A DNA stretch of 60,000 nucleotides from Antedon mediterranea (GCF_964355755.1 NC_092676.1:7052288-7112287), one strand, 5' to 3'; shown: positions 25,479 through 37,775, counted from the stretch's first letter. Translations and numbers: made by a program. The notes: a model not told the origin generated them from the letters alone.

Positions 25479-26289
25479 TGAGCAAATCTAGATCAATTTC
25501 ATGGCTTTTTCTATCCAAGTTTGCCAACACGAGCATGTACAGTAGGTGGGAAACCAGTCGAATGCAACATGTTAGAGATTTATTTTATTTTTTATTTATA
25601 CAATACGTGCCTCTTTTATAAGTCGTTTTATAATTCTCTGCCTGAAAAAAAACATTATATATTAGTTTAGTTTTTGCAATACCATCTCAATGCAAATGTA
25701 ATAACTTTAGTATATGAATAGGATTATGAATGAAGACTATAGCGTTTGATAACTCACATTCGAGTCGGTTTGCATTCTCAGTGAAGATGAAATTACAAAT
25801 ACAATACATGTGATGTTATTTCATCAAATAACAGGGTAGTAACTCTATCAATAAACCCAACGAAATTAATGCCTTTAGTTGATTACATTGTTACCCGTAA
25901 TATCAACAACTGTGTCAAATTAATAGATGGAAAGAAAATACTGTACACTCCGGGTTCTTTCGACGAGGGCCTTGGTGGGTATATCTTAAACAAACACATT
26001 TAGGCCGAAAACAGAGGGTTTAAGTTTCAGTGCTCCTGTTCTCGACTACTGAACGGGCTGGAGTGCGTAAGGTTGAATGATTTTAATCTAATTTGCGGGA
26101 CTTTTCATCACAGTAATTTGTTAAATTTTGAGGTCTAATGATCAATACTAATGAATGTAATTATATTCGAGGTATTTGTTTATTGCGAGCGTATTGAATC
26201 TCACGGTGGTTAAGTGAAAATAGGCACACCTGATTATCCTATGATCTGAAGACAGGTTGAATTGCACACAAGAATGTACCTGCACATTG
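25479..26289. other. Intergenic DNA, nothing recognised
   Basis: No supported feature. Confidence 0.45.
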
Positions 26290-26468
26290 AGCTCTGTTCA
26301 CACTATCATACTATTTTGACAACAAAAGTGTGCCCAAATATGGTAGTGATATTCCCAAATATGGTACTGATATGCCCAAATATGGTAGTGATATAACGTC
26401 ATCATGTCCATATATGGGCATATCACTTTTTTTTTTGTAACATAAAGTTTGATAGTGAAGACAGAGCT
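26290..26468. mobile_element. Family A MITE-like element, copy with three repeat units
   Basis: AGCTCTGTTCACACTATCAT on the left is the inverse of GTTTGATAGTGAAGACAGAG on the right. The interior has three units of the 21-bp repeat in the opposite orientation ('cccaaatatggtagtgatat') and then 'catgtccatatatgggcata'. This compact, near-complete copy defines the family. Confidence 0.8.
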
Positions 26469-26483
26469 TTATTATACAGCACA

Positions 26484-26645
26484 TTAAGGTTGGTTCCCAC
26501 CTAGGACGCAACGCAATGACGTAAATGCAACGCAAACAAGTTGACCAATGACGAGCGACAGTTCAAATATCCATCGTTTGCGATTGGTCAAATTACTTGC
26601 GTTGCGCTTACGCCATTGCGTTGTATCCTGTAGTGAGAACTAAGC
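26484..26645. mobile_element. Family C MITE-like element, copy 3
   Basis: After TTAA (26484-26487) it begins GGTTGGTTCCCACCTAGGAC and ends TGTAGTGAGAACTAAGC. The arms carry 'gcaacgcaaacaagttgacc' and the inverse 'ggtcaaattacttgcgttgc'. It starts only 15 bp after the family A element. Confidence 0.75.
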
Positions 26646-26779
26646 TTGTGGAGTAATAAACTGTAACTCCACGATTTGACCAATGACCTATGACCTCCCC
26701 GACCCTCAGCTCTCACACCTTTTAAAGAATGTTACGAGATGTTGGTGGAAGTTTCATTTTTCTGCTTCATTGCAATTAC

Positions 26780-26964
26780 TTAAGCGTGGTTCCCACTAGC
26801 GACGCAACGCAAGGACGTAACGCAACGCAAGTGAATTGACCAATCACAAGCGATGGCTTATTCGCTTGTGATTGCTAACTGTCTATAACTTCGCTTGTCA
26901 TTGGTTAAAACGCTTGCGTTGCGTTTACGTCCTTGTGTTACGTTCTAGTGGGAACCAAGCTTTA
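26780..26964. mobile_element. Family C MITE-like element, copy 4
   Basis: Left flank TTAA, ends GCGTGGTTCCCACTAGCGAC and GTTCTAGTGGGAACCAAGC, right flank TTTA. The centre duplicates the 'cgcttgtgattg' word, so this copy is slightly longer than the others. It has the best preserved ends of the family here. Confidence 0.8.
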
Positions 26965-28314
26965 CTCTTGTATACCATTTTCAAAAATACATAACAAATT
27001 ATAATAACATTGCGGAGTCTCAGTTTTCTAACACACAAAACACTTTCCCTGTAAAAAAGTATACCCACATTTTTACACAACAATTTCCTCAAACCATTCA
27101 TAGGCTAAACATTCTAGTTTACCCTGAGGAATTTTAGATAGAATTGAAGCGTTGACTGTAGTTCCTCGTGCGTAGCCTAGGCCTTTCATTACTTTATAAA
27201 AGAACCCCAAAAATACGATAACCTGGGGAGTTCAACAAATAATTGTCTTCATTGTGTTTTTCCATGACCTGTGTGTGCTAACTTGTCATTTTATTTTGGT
27301 TACGTAAATATAAAAGAAGACAAATTGTTAAAGGTGAACGAACCCCGAGTTTGGCGTTCCATACCGTATTGTAGACTCGACAATGGTTAACCGTACTTTT
27401 GTGGCTCTACTATGTATTTATAATTCAAAAATAGTCAGCATTTTACCACAGAAAGTCAAATATTAACCACCGTAAATCAGAACAGACATACAGGAATTCA
27501 TGGGGCGCCGTTATTTATTAAATAATATATGCTACAATTACATTATATCTATACACAAAATTATGTCCAAACATAATCAATCAAGAGAACATGAAAAGTA
27601 TTTTGACACGTGACGTGAAAAGACGCTGCTGTATAGAATATCAATAGTGCACATTTTTTTTTTTGAAGATATGATTGATTTAGGCCTATATCTGCCTATA
27701 GCAAAAATGTAAATTTACTAGACTGGTATTTATTACACATAGACTTGTATTTCAATTACTTGCGATAGTCAGTTAGGTTGTACCTAAAGACAGTGTGGAC
27801 TGCTGTATATGATAATAATTGGGGATTTATCTTTGCATTATAAAGGTTAAAATGTTACGAATTTTTGTACTAGTTTTATACACTCATAGAACCGTCTCTT
27901 TTGTAATATGCATTGTACACCTTGATTTACAAGGTAATAACGCTCAGAACGAAATTACACCCGACGGAATTGGTTTTTCTTTTTTTTTACATTAAGTTCT
28001 AGTTTACCGACGATTTAACATTTATCTGTGTCATTTCATTACGCATTACCAATCTTCAAAGCCCTGTTACTGTAATTGCTCTCGTAGAATTGTCGTCGGT
28101 TCACGTAGATTGAATATAAATTAAAGCAACGTTAATACGACCTGAAATCGAGAAAGATCTAAACTGGCTTTGCAATCTGTTTATTCCAATTTACATATCA
28201 AGTAACCATCTCAGATAAACCTCATTCGCAATATTCAGTTCTTCGTTTTAAAGCTGCGTTCGCACATAATATAAAATCATTCGTATAGGAAACACATATG
28301 TATGTCTGGTTCCC
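26965..28314. other. Intergenic DNA, nothing recognised
   Basis: No supported gene or RNA. Confidence 0.45.
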
Positions 28315-28590
28315 ACTAGCGCAACACAAGGACGTAACGCAACGTATAGCTCTGTCCACACTACCAAACTAGTTGGACAAAAAAGTAGGTATGTACCCAA
28401 ATATAGTAATGTATACATACAAAATATAATAATATACTTAATTATGGTAGTGATATGACATCATCATTTCCATATATGGGCACATCACATTTTTTTTGGT
28501 GTCAAATAAAGTTTGATAGTGGGGACAGAGATTAAGCGATGGATTTTCGAAATTTCGCTTGTGATTGGTCAATTCGCTTGCATTGCGTCC
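28315..28590. mobile_element. Family C MITE interrupted by a family A MITE
   Basis: The left part 28315-28346 (TCTGGTTCCCACTAGCGCAA then GGACGTAACGCAACG) and the right part 28534-28590 (AGCGATGG, then 'cttgtgattggtcaattcgc' and 'ttgcattgcgtcc') are halves of one family C element. Between them lies a family A element at 28347-28531. About 20 bp of the host expected from the 26.8-kb copy is missing at the junction, so the event involved a deletion or later loss. The right terminus of the host is also lost. Confidence 0.7.
28347..28531. mobile_element. Family A MITE-like element nested in family C
   Basis: TAGCTCTGTCCACACTACCA on the left, GTTTGATAGTGGGGACAGAG on the right. The interior has degenerate 21-bp units ('tacccaaatatagtaatgta') and 'tccatatatgggcacatcac'. 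Inserted after the surrounding family C element. Confidence 0.75.
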
Positions 28591-30131
28591 TTTTGAGTCT
28601 CTAATACAAATAACATTTACGTACAAAAGGTGCACTTGTATTGTCAGCACTTCAACACACGCGCACCAAACTGTCATGTGGTTGTTCAGTAGAGAAATGG
28701 ATTTATTTAAAATTACGTCTGATGGATATATGTTTTCTTCTATTTTACATAATAGGCCTACTGTATCATTCAGTTTAGTTTGATGGCTTACATTATTCAA
28801 TTCTACCCGCGTCATCATGTGTTTTCAGTTTTGACGAAATAAAGCCATGATATGGTATGTTTCACTGGCCATGCGTCCCTTTAAATTAATTACATTAGGT
28901 AAACGGCAGATTCAAATGCGTAAAGAAAACGATACTTTAGTAGATATGCTGGCTTCGGTGCCTCCGGTTCTATAGACATACTCATTATCATCGCCAAAGG
29001 AGAATGATACTTCAAATGAGGTGCTATACTGATCCATAGAATTAACTGACTTCTACGTACATCAAAAGCATCGTTACGGTACCAAAGAAACCTGGCCTAG
29101 ATGTACTTATAATAATATGTTTCTCATCGTGAGTAGGTCTCTCGTCGTTAGTTATAGCATACTTAGTCGATAACCGCATACTGTACGCGTATTGCTAGAC
29201 TGCGCTCGACACAAAAGCTTTTTACCTGTGAACAATCCGTACTTTTCGACGACAACCCTTTCTCCTCTGTCCTCCTCTTTGCGCCCACCGCCCCCATGAC
29301 GTAGGGGCATACCAGGGGTCCTACCGATCTTTCTTGCTGACTTTACGAGAAAGAGACATTCGTGATTCTTCTCTATTTAAGACGTACAATGAAGGTCAGT
29401 GTACTGTAGTTGTGACCATCTTTTATGAACGCTACAGTACGTGTATATCTGGTGTAAATACGCTCGCCACAATATTGTCAGTAACGACTTTAAAAAGGGA
29501 CAACATTGCCCATATGGGCACGTACAAATCATCATTTTTATGATTGGTAGTCTCGTCAACTTTTATTCGTGTCACTCCGTCGTCACGACGAAACATCATA
29601 ATACAGAATATTCAGATTAATGTGTGTGCGGCAACCATCAAAATACATTTACTTATTAAAAACACTCTTCAAAATGGTAATTTTATCGGCCTCCGATGAC
29701 TACAATATAGGTCACGGGACATTAGAGTTTCAATATTCGGTGCGCATTGGTGATTCAATATAATAAAAGCGTCATTTCGAAGAATAACGACATCAACATA
29801 GTAATAAAGAAATAAAGACCTTTGTTGTGTATCAGAGTTTTCATTTTATACGATGGTACGCACTGTAATAAATACAGACATACAGACCGGGAAACATAAA
29901 CGTTCACGAATATTTTTCTATATTATTGGAATTAATGTTCATTGCCTAATGTGTTTATATAAAGTATCTCTTCGGAGATCCCACCTCGTGAATAAAAATA
30001 CTAAAAGATGAGGGCGTATCAATTTGATCTCTGATGCGCGTGCGTACAACTGAGGACTAGTGCTGTTCCGCCGTACCACGCCTAGAATGTTAAAGAGTCG
30101 CTATCCAATCGAGTTTTAACAATACCATGAA
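28591..30131. other. Intergenic DNA, nothing recognised
   Basis: Short open frames only, none with a recognisable product. Confidence 0.45.
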
Positions 30132-30203
30132 AGCCCAGTGGTCTAATCGTTAGAACATCTGCATATCAAGCAGGCGGTCCGAGTTCGAGTCTCGGCTGGA
30201 AGG
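30132..30203 (+). tRNA. tRNA-like sequence, apparent anticodon ATC, possibly a pseudogene
   Basis: An A-box-like 'agcccagtggtct' is followed by a perfect 5-bp T stem (ccgag/ctcgg) around TTCGAGT, a good B box. The anticodon stem tctgc/gcagg closes a 7-nt loop ATATCAA, placing ATC at positions 34-36 (Asp codon GAU). The D stem has a mismatch, and only the inner four of seven acceptor pairs form (ag-c mismatches at the outer three). A T5 run at 30206-30210 would end Pol III transcription. The weak acceptor stem and the unusual A34 suggest a decayed or tRNA-derived sequence rather than a working tRNA-Asp. Confidence 0.45.
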
Positions 30204-30205
30204 AC

Positions 30206-30210
30206 TTTTT
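30206..30210 (+). terminator. Pol III T-run terminator
   Basis: TTTTT three bases after the end of the tRNA-like sequence, where RNA polymerase III would stop. Confidence 0.4.
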
Positions 30211-30935
30211 CTCATTCTCACAGATTTCCTCATCTTTATCGTTTCAAATTAATTAATTAAATTTCAGTATATCATCGGGCGGTTTCGAATTAATGTTCAT
30301 TGCCTAATTTATTTAATATAAGATTATACAATAATAAGCTTTTATTATGGCAAGCCAATGCATTGGTATGGATTTTTTGCGGACTTGGCTTGCCATACTT
30401 TGTAAACCATATTTTGTGACACAAAACAAATAAGCTACATCTTCTATTCATATATTTTAGTACTGGCATTTTAGGCACTTTAAATACGTCACAAACAATA
30501 ATAATTTCTGTGCTGTAAACCAGAACTGTATAAGATTTAGAAGAAAATAAATTACAAATTCATTAATATCTAAAACCATATGAACTTGTTTAATCATAAT
30601 GTTATGATTTTGTTTCTCATTGTTTCTAATTGAACTTTTTCCCTGTTATGTTTTTATTTCAAATGTATATTATTAGCACCAATTTATCAACAGTGAAAAC
30701 ACTAACAACCAATTTAGCCAACATCTGTAGAAAAACATGGCATATAGATTTTTTCTGATACGGTATCAGGAGACGCTACAGCCCACAGTAGCCCGTAGGG
30801 AAGGTTTGTAGTCTGCAGACACGATACCGTACGTACGCTGTTCGACATAATACTGTAGTTTTCATTTTTCTTGTTTTTTGGGCATCCTGGTACATGGTAA
30901 CCAAGTATTTTTCAATTATCAAGGCAATCTAAGCT
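30211..30935. other. Intergenic DNA, nothing recognised
   Basis: No supported feature. Confidence 0.45.
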
Positions 30936-31099
30936 AGCTCTGTCTACAAACATTATGTGAAAAAAATGTTATGAGCCCTATATTTAAGCATTATCGGTAC
31001 TATATTTTGGCATATCACTACCATATTTGGACACATCACACTTTTTTTTTTGTCAAACTCGTTTGGTAGTACTATAATACATTTATGCGTAGACAGAGT
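30936..31099. mobile_element. Family A MITE-like element with about one repeat unit
   Basis: AGCTCTGTCTACAAACATTA on the left, GTAGACAGAGTT on the right, with 'catatcactaccatatttgg' and 'acacatcacac' followed by a T-run and 'gtcaaactcgtttggtagta' inside. About one 21-bp unit is present, the shortest array among the copies. Confidence 0.75.
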
Positions 31100-32120
31100 T
31101 TAAACCATTTATGTGACAAAAAACTTCTGATTTTTTTAGTTACCCCACTGTAATAGTTCGTTTGGTATGCCTGGTGATAAAAACAAGTTTTTCCAGTAGA
31201 AAGAACACATCGGTGTTATAATTACAAAACTGTAGCACCCTGGACCTATAAATTCCATGGTATCACCAAGTCACCCTCCATTCAAATAAACAACGATATA
31301 AATTACAAAATTAAAAACTGGCAACAAAATGTATGTTCTACTTATAAAATGATATTTTTCATAACGTGTTTTGATAGGCAGCAGTAATTTAGACTAGGTC
31401 AAACACCTCATTATAAATTATGTATTGAAAGGTTAGAGGTGGCTCAATAATTTTATTATGAACTTTTTACACCTATAAAACAATCGAGAACGATCGCATT
31501 ACTGTAACGAATTCCATTACAATTGATTGTATTGGTGAGGGAAGTTCGCTTCAATGGCCATATGGTAATACTACAACACCCACTTTACTGCGTATATGCT
31601 TAATATTCCCAAGCGGAGCAACATACTAAATTCCCTCGTTTCATTTATTAATAATCTGACGCCCTGGGGCAAAACTGTTTATTGATGATTTTGTGTTCTC
31701 TCTTTTCTCTCCGTTTCAGTTCAAATTAAATGTTGCTATAAATTTCTAGAAAAATGAATTGCAAACACACGTCGTTATTCATTATTTCGGTGAATATAAA
31801 AGAGAAACGCTGAAGGCAAGCCCTCGAGTAGGATCTTACGAACAAAACAACATATTAATTTAACGATTCTAGAATAAAGCGTGATGTATTATTCAAACTT
31901 GAAAATCAAGCAGATATTTGTATCTTGTAAACAAGGGACTGAAAAGCTGGTCTAGCTCAAATATTTGAATCCGACATGAGTGTGAGAGTGTCATGTACAC
32001 AAACCATTAGCACTCAACAAACTAATGCTACACGTTCCTCTCATCTTGTTGTTTTTATTCGTGCCGTGTCTTCTGTTATAACAACACATATGTATACTAT
32101 TTTTCTACAATAACACATTC
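31100..32120. other. Intergenic DNA, nothing recognised
   Basis: No supported feature. Confidence 0.45.
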
Positions 32121-32353
32121 TTAAATCGACACACACACAAATGAGAGAGACTGGGCTGTGTCATGGAGGAAAAAAATTAATTATTTTATTTTTTCTTACA
32201 TGGTATTATCAAGACAGAGTAGAACCCCTATATGATAGGCCTACTTTTGGAAAAGGAGTCATTAAATCGACACACACACGTGGAGAGACTGGACTGTATA
32301 ATTTTGGAGGAAAAATAAATTTATTTTTTCCTCCATGGTATAATACGACACAG
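32121..32353 (+). repeat. Tandem duplication, about 141-bp period
   Basis: TTAAATCGACACACACAC begins at 32121 and at 32262; each copy continues with 'agagactgg' and 'ggaggaaaaa', then a T-rich stretch and 'catggtat'. The second unit is incomplete. The segment 'agtagaacccctat' between them also occurs at 38.8 kb. Confidence 0.75.
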
Positions 32354-34055
32354 TTAAAGGGGGTACCTTTGCGACCCAATATGGGTGTGTCACGGATGCC
32401 CAAAGAAGGATACCAAACAAGAAAATAAATTTAAGAAATCATAATCAAAAGCAAAAAGAAAAACAAAACACAGTTTTCAGCGTATTTCACCTGTTCCTTT
32501 TCACGGAACGGAAACGGTTTCGTTTTGTTACGTAATGGATACTTGTATAAATAATTGAATTGAATGGAACAAAATATGAATGTAACAATAAAAAGGCGTA
32601 ATGTCTGAATTGTTTAAACAAAACAGGACAAAATAAGATAAATTGTGGCTGTGTGAACAGTATAGTACGGTACCGTAAAAGCAAAAGTAATGTAGGCCTA
32701 TGCAAATTAAAAAGATGTGATTTAATGAGGAAAAAATGTTATCGATGTACAGATACAAAGTGACACTGATCATTACATTGTCACCATTGTGACAATTCAT
32801 TGATGAATTTGGACTCGAGTAACAGTTATACCTCGTTAGCGCATTGGTATAATGATACATGGGGCGCCAATCGAACGCCGACAATTTCATTCTAGGCACG
32901 ACTCGTTCACTAATGGGCAAGCAGGCCAGAAATCAAAATCAATTAGTCATTTAATTAGCCGAGGTATCACTCTACTGTTTTATCATGTGTCCAGAGAATT
33001 GATTTTTTCTTTTTGTATAATCAGAGAGTATTGATCGATGGTCGATGCTAGGATCAGGAGTCGACGAACAGGACACTTCTTTAATATCACAAAGGTATTG
33101 GTGGACTGTATTTACATCAGTGAAATTAAACATACATAAACCTCGGGGAAGAATTTCGCTCTTCCCTGCATAAACAGTTTAAATTTACGGTCTGTACTGT
33201 AATGTCCTTTGAATTAGTATGTTTTTATTGCTGCCATTATAAAGTGAAATGAGGTGTTACAATAAAGACGGTGAGAATAAAGCGTATTATGTGTGTCGTT
33301 ATAAATGTTTCACTCTTTAAAATTGATGTGAAAATTATGTAAGCACTTAAAGTAGTTCAGCTCTGTGACTTTCACTTTTTTTCAATCCTCAAAAGAGTAA
33401 CAATCACTCTAAAATAGTGGATTTTCACTCTTTTACATTATTAAGAGAGTACCGGTATTATTGTCTAGAAATTTATATTGTGTGAATAATTTCTTTATCT
33501 TACCGTTCTGATTACGGTATGTAAGTTGCCGAATTGCAAATATTTAAGAAAAATAGCCTTATTTATGGCATTTGTGGCTGCCCATACTGACAGAATGACT
33601 ACAACAAGCTAGAACGAACTCAACTAAAAACATTTTACCTCCGCTAACTTTAGGACCTAATTTACGGTTGAAAGAAGTCAAAATAAAATAGAAACAAAAT
33701 GCGGTTGAAAAATTATGACACGACAGATGTAATAATGATGCCATTAAATCAAAAATATACCTTTGGGACAACACCGCCCTCTATGCATAGACTTTGTAAT
33801 AAAACAAAGTTGACCTATCTCTTGTGGACCAGAATGTCCAAAGAACACTGAGTTTTTTTATGTTGGATACATTTGACAGATTTATTGAAGTGATTAACCA
33901 GTGTTTCGTTGGTTTATTGTCTGATTTGTAATTTCTGCTTTTGTTCGATGCAACAAGACAAAGTGCAATCCCGTATTTGACCAATTGAATGATTTGAAAC
34001 GAAAACAGTAATTTATGACATATTAAACGTGAGGACTTCTTCCATGATATGCAAT
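32354..34055. other. Intergenic DNA, nothing recognised
   Basis: No supported gene. A short run of repeated 'actctttt'/'agagt' words occurs near 33390-33450. Confidence 0.45.
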
Positions 34056-34193
34056 CAGTGGCGTAAAGCAGAGACATGATGCACCTGATTTAAGAGCTTT
34101 AAGTGTTTCCCTCTCTGCACTGCTCAGGGGCCCCCATAAGCTACGGGCCCCTATGTTTAGCCAGTGAGCGATCATAGCTGTGTTACGCCACTG
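34056..34193. mobile_element. hAT-like MITE (family D), copy 2
   Basis: The 138-bp element starts CAGTGGCGTAA and ends GTTACGCCACTG. Flanks TATGCAAT (34048-34055) and TATACAAT (34194-34201) form an 8-bp target duplication with one difference. The interior shares 'cactgctcagggg' and 'ccagtgagcg' with copy 1. The ends and duplication length fit the hAT superfamily. No transposase. Confidence 0.82.
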
Positions 34194-36592
34194 TATACAA
34201 TGTGTAATTGCTAATACTGTACTTATAGTTAGGCCTAGTTTGTTACCCAAATTAGAATTGAGTGCGTAAACTTTTGACAACATTCGAACTGGTATGTAAT
34301 GGTTAAGGGACTAGCTTCGATTGCTGTTTCTATTCCCGGTTTCTACCCGCGAAGTCAAGTAGACAATGGCAATCTAACAACAGGACATTGAGCTTGCATT
34401 GCCAAGATAGGAACTCGTAACAGTCCTTTGATCTTATGTCTAGCTGCGACAAAAACCAACTATGTTCATATTTTCCTCGGCGCGCGGTATATGTTAAGGG
34501 GTACGCGTGGAATTAATCGTCACAGCACACAGATAAACCCTTTGTTCTCCGGGACTCAGCACTGTTAGATTGCCTTGACTAAAAATGTATTTGACTTAAA
34601 ATGATGTATACAAGAATTATCAAAAGCTTACAAACCAATGTATATTTTACTTTTTTTTAAATCTGAACACTTAGGCCTACACACTCTAAGTTTATTACCG
34701 TAATCCAGCCTAAATACTATCTGAACATAAACAGCCATACGTCGTTTTTTATAAATTAAACTAATGTTAATGTAGCGGTATTTTATCATAAGCATTTAAA
34801 CCGCCGTAAAGTAGTTCGACGGACAGAAGATCACATTCTGAAGGAGTATCCTCCATCCTGTCTATAGTCTGAAGAAAAGCAGACTATCATCCAGCTAAGC
34901 CGATTTGGCGCGGAATGTGTAACATTAAATTAAGAATCGTCTCGAAAAAGCAATTTAGATAAATATCATGTTAAAGCATGTGAAGTAATGTACTAATAAA
35001 ATGACAGGAACGAGAGATTAATATCAACTGATACAGTGTTGAAGACTATTTCGTAACTTTAAAGGGACAGTGTAGGCCTAAGTGTTTATTCGACCTGACT
35101 GACGGTGGAATCTTTACTTTATTTGCGCCCGCGCGTTTTTTTCTCCTATGAGGTTAAGGCAGAAATCATGAATAATTCATGACATTATATATTATGACAT
35201 TAAGGTCGCTATATATTAACATTGACTGAGATCAAGTACGTCGTGTCAACATCTATTGCCATGTTAAACAGTTGGTCAGACTAAGGTTCTGCTGTCTTGG
35301 GTTCGATGCTCATATCAACATCATCCGTGTTTTTTTTTAATAGTTGAGAGATTATTTAGAGGGTTATGTTATAGTTATATTTAGGAAGTAGGCCTAATTA
35401 GTCAGCTATCTTGTAATTCTTTATTGTAGGAATATTAAGGGTAAGTTATTCCTCAACCTAATAGAAAAAAATAATGCGTCCGCGCTTGTACCCCATTTCC
35501 CCCTTTAGATCTATCATACGCTCGACCTTTCAACCCCTGTGCGGAACGGGCTTGTGAATTTACTACAGTACCCGGTATGTCTCTCGCATGTCTGTATGTA
35601 TGTATAAAAGGAACGGATCTACACGGTCCTACCTATTGTACAATAGAATATTTATACTGAAAATTCAACGTACAGTATAGTTATTCACTCTTCCATTATC
35701 CCATCATTATGCATCGTTTACATATATTGCAAATGTAAAATATCAAATTGTCCTTCTAAGAAACATAATTTAATAGTCTGAACGAAACCTTAGAAAGGTA
35801 TCTGTTAATACACGTTAAAATGCATTCGATTGAGACTACGCGGCACGTGATATTCCCAACAACCATTCTATCGAAATCCGTGATACCTTCTTGTCTGTTA
35901 ACAAGATATTTTGACATATCGTATCATCTGAAATCACAATAAACCACGAATGGATACCGCCGTGAAGTAATAGAAACAGACTGTATCAACCCACCGGCGA
36001 CAGCAGCTTGGGAATTTACGTGCACAATATAGTGCAACATTTAGAAGTACGCTCACGTTAGGCCTAATTCAAATCTCTCTGTAAATATACAACCCTTTTG
36101 AAGGCTTCGAGGGTGTCAAAAGGTTCACACTTCTGTTCAAATAAATGTGAATGATTTCGTTTTGTTCAACTGGTTCTATTATTGGACTGAACAACACCAC
36201 CCGCTGCTGTCAATTGAGGTTTATCGCCAAAATGGATAACATATTATTTTTCCTCGTTGAACATAATTCTTTAACGGCGTAATGTCGCGCGGGTCAACAT
36301 TTGAAAACTCCGAGTCAGTGGTGTCGGTGATATATGATTGACGTGCTTCGAGAAACCTAATAATTTTGTCCCCAAGGCGCCAAGTATTAAGAAAACTAGA
36401 GTATATGAAATTTTATTATGTGAAAGGTTTTTAGACGCCTGTTTGCTTGAATCATGTTATAAAGGAGAATCATAGTAATAAATTCATCGTTACAAACAAT
36501 TATTATTTATTATTATTTTGTTTAATATAGGTCGAACACTAAATAAAAATAAAAACACTTCAGGTCAATAATAAACAATTTTTTAAGCACTC
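34194..36592. other. Intergenic DNA, nothing recognised
   Basis: No gene, RNA or clear repeat is supported. Confidence 0.45.
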
Positions 36593-37140
36593 TCAAACTT
36601 TATGTGACAAAAAAATGATGAGATGCGCCCATATATGGACATGATGATGTCGTATATTATTATGTAGTCTGTGTAACTTGAATTATATTGAATATGAAAT
36701 ACACTGTTTTATGGAATGTTTAACTTATGATGATATCAGATCTTATTTATTCAACTATATTAGCTGGATCAACCCATCCTTTTAAGATCTAACAAATTTA
36801 GAAAAATTCAAATTCTTAATGTATGATGGAACACTGTTCTACAGTTCAGTTGCTAAATTTGCTCTCCTTACGCTAGTCCATTGTTTTTAACCAGTAATTT
36901 TTAACCAGTAATTTTTAACATATTTATTTACAGTATTTTTTTCCTCAGAATTGAGGTTTGGTGAAGTTAGTCTGTTTAAAGTTGTTATTTTATTTGATGT
37001 TATATCTGTGTTTATTTTAATTGTTATTTTATATATTAATTTGTTCACTCATAAGCAAGAATTGTAATTTAAAGAGTGTGATTAAATAAATAATTACTAA
37101 ATAAATAAAATATCACTACCATATATGGGCATATGACTAC
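36593..37140. mobile_element. Family A MITE fragment split by a LINE tail
   Basis: The left part 36593-36655 ('tctcaaactttatgtgacaa', then 'gcccatatatggacatgatg') and the right part 37113-37140 ('atatcactaccatatatggg') are family A sequence. Both outer ends are lost. The 457-bp interruption is a LINE 3' end. Confidence 0.65.
36656..37112 (+). pseudogene. 5'-truncated LINE 3' end
   Basis: A frame starting near 36665 reads CNLNYIEYEIHCFMECLTYD, the cysteine/histidine-bearing C-terminal segment usual for CR1/Jockey-like reverse transcriptase ORFs. After an in-frame stop (TAA at about 36783) the similarity continues (LTNLEKFKFLM) to a second stop near 36890. The element ends in an ATTAAATAAATAA-type tail at about 37080-37110, and ATAT occurs at both junctions with the host. 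It is a dead, severely truncated copy; the family is judged from the motif only. Confidence 0.65.
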
Positions 37141-37479
37141 AACAATACACAATAAATAGACAACAATAAATAATTTTTCAAAACATGCCATAGAAACATT
37201 ATTAATACCAGTGTTTTAATAAAAAAAAATTACCTAAGATAAGCCTATTTTTCACAATGCACACTAAATAGAATAGGATTACCAATTTTTAAAATAACAT
37301 CGACATATCGTAGAGAAGCATTACATTATTTTTCCACATTTTAAGTAGATCAACGCAATCAATATTGAAAATAGGTCATTGAAGATGCATCATTAAATAA
37401 AAAGGTAAGTGATGAGTCATACAGTAGTCTTTCTTGCATTAAAATATTCACCATTTTGTTTTCAATTATGTTTCATTCG
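37141..37479. other. Intergenic DNA, nothing recognised
   Basis: AT-rich spacer between two mobile elements. Confidence 0.45.
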
Positions 37480-37775
37480 TTAAAGATATATTGTCCCCCG
37501 AATAGATAATTCTTAATTTTTTTTAATAAGCCATGTTAATGCCACATAATAGTTAACTGAACATCTGTAATTTAACGCAAAAAATAGTAATAGTTTTTGA
37601 TTGAATGTAACCATTTTTTTTGTCATTTTATGTAAAAACATTTTATTTTTTAGTTTTTTTCTACGAAAGTTAATTAAATTAAGAAGATGAAGAAATTAAC
37701 TTATTATAACTACAAAATAACCTGATTTAATTAATCTTCATTTTTCATGTTTTTTGGGGAACAATACATCTTTAA
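37480..37775 (-). mobile_element. Family B MITE-like element, copy 3
   Basis: TTAA at 37480-37483 and 37772-37775 bracket an element ending AGATATATTGTCCCCC on the left and GGGGAACAATACATCT on the right. The interior words (ccacataatagttaa, 'ttgattgaatgtaacc') are the inverse of those in copies 1 and 2, so it is in the opposite orientation. Both target-site copies are intact. Confidence 0.8.

Noticed and set aside
25124-25621. His/Arg-rich, Met-rich and Asp-rich open frames
   Set aside because: They come from a CAT/CGT trinucleotide array.
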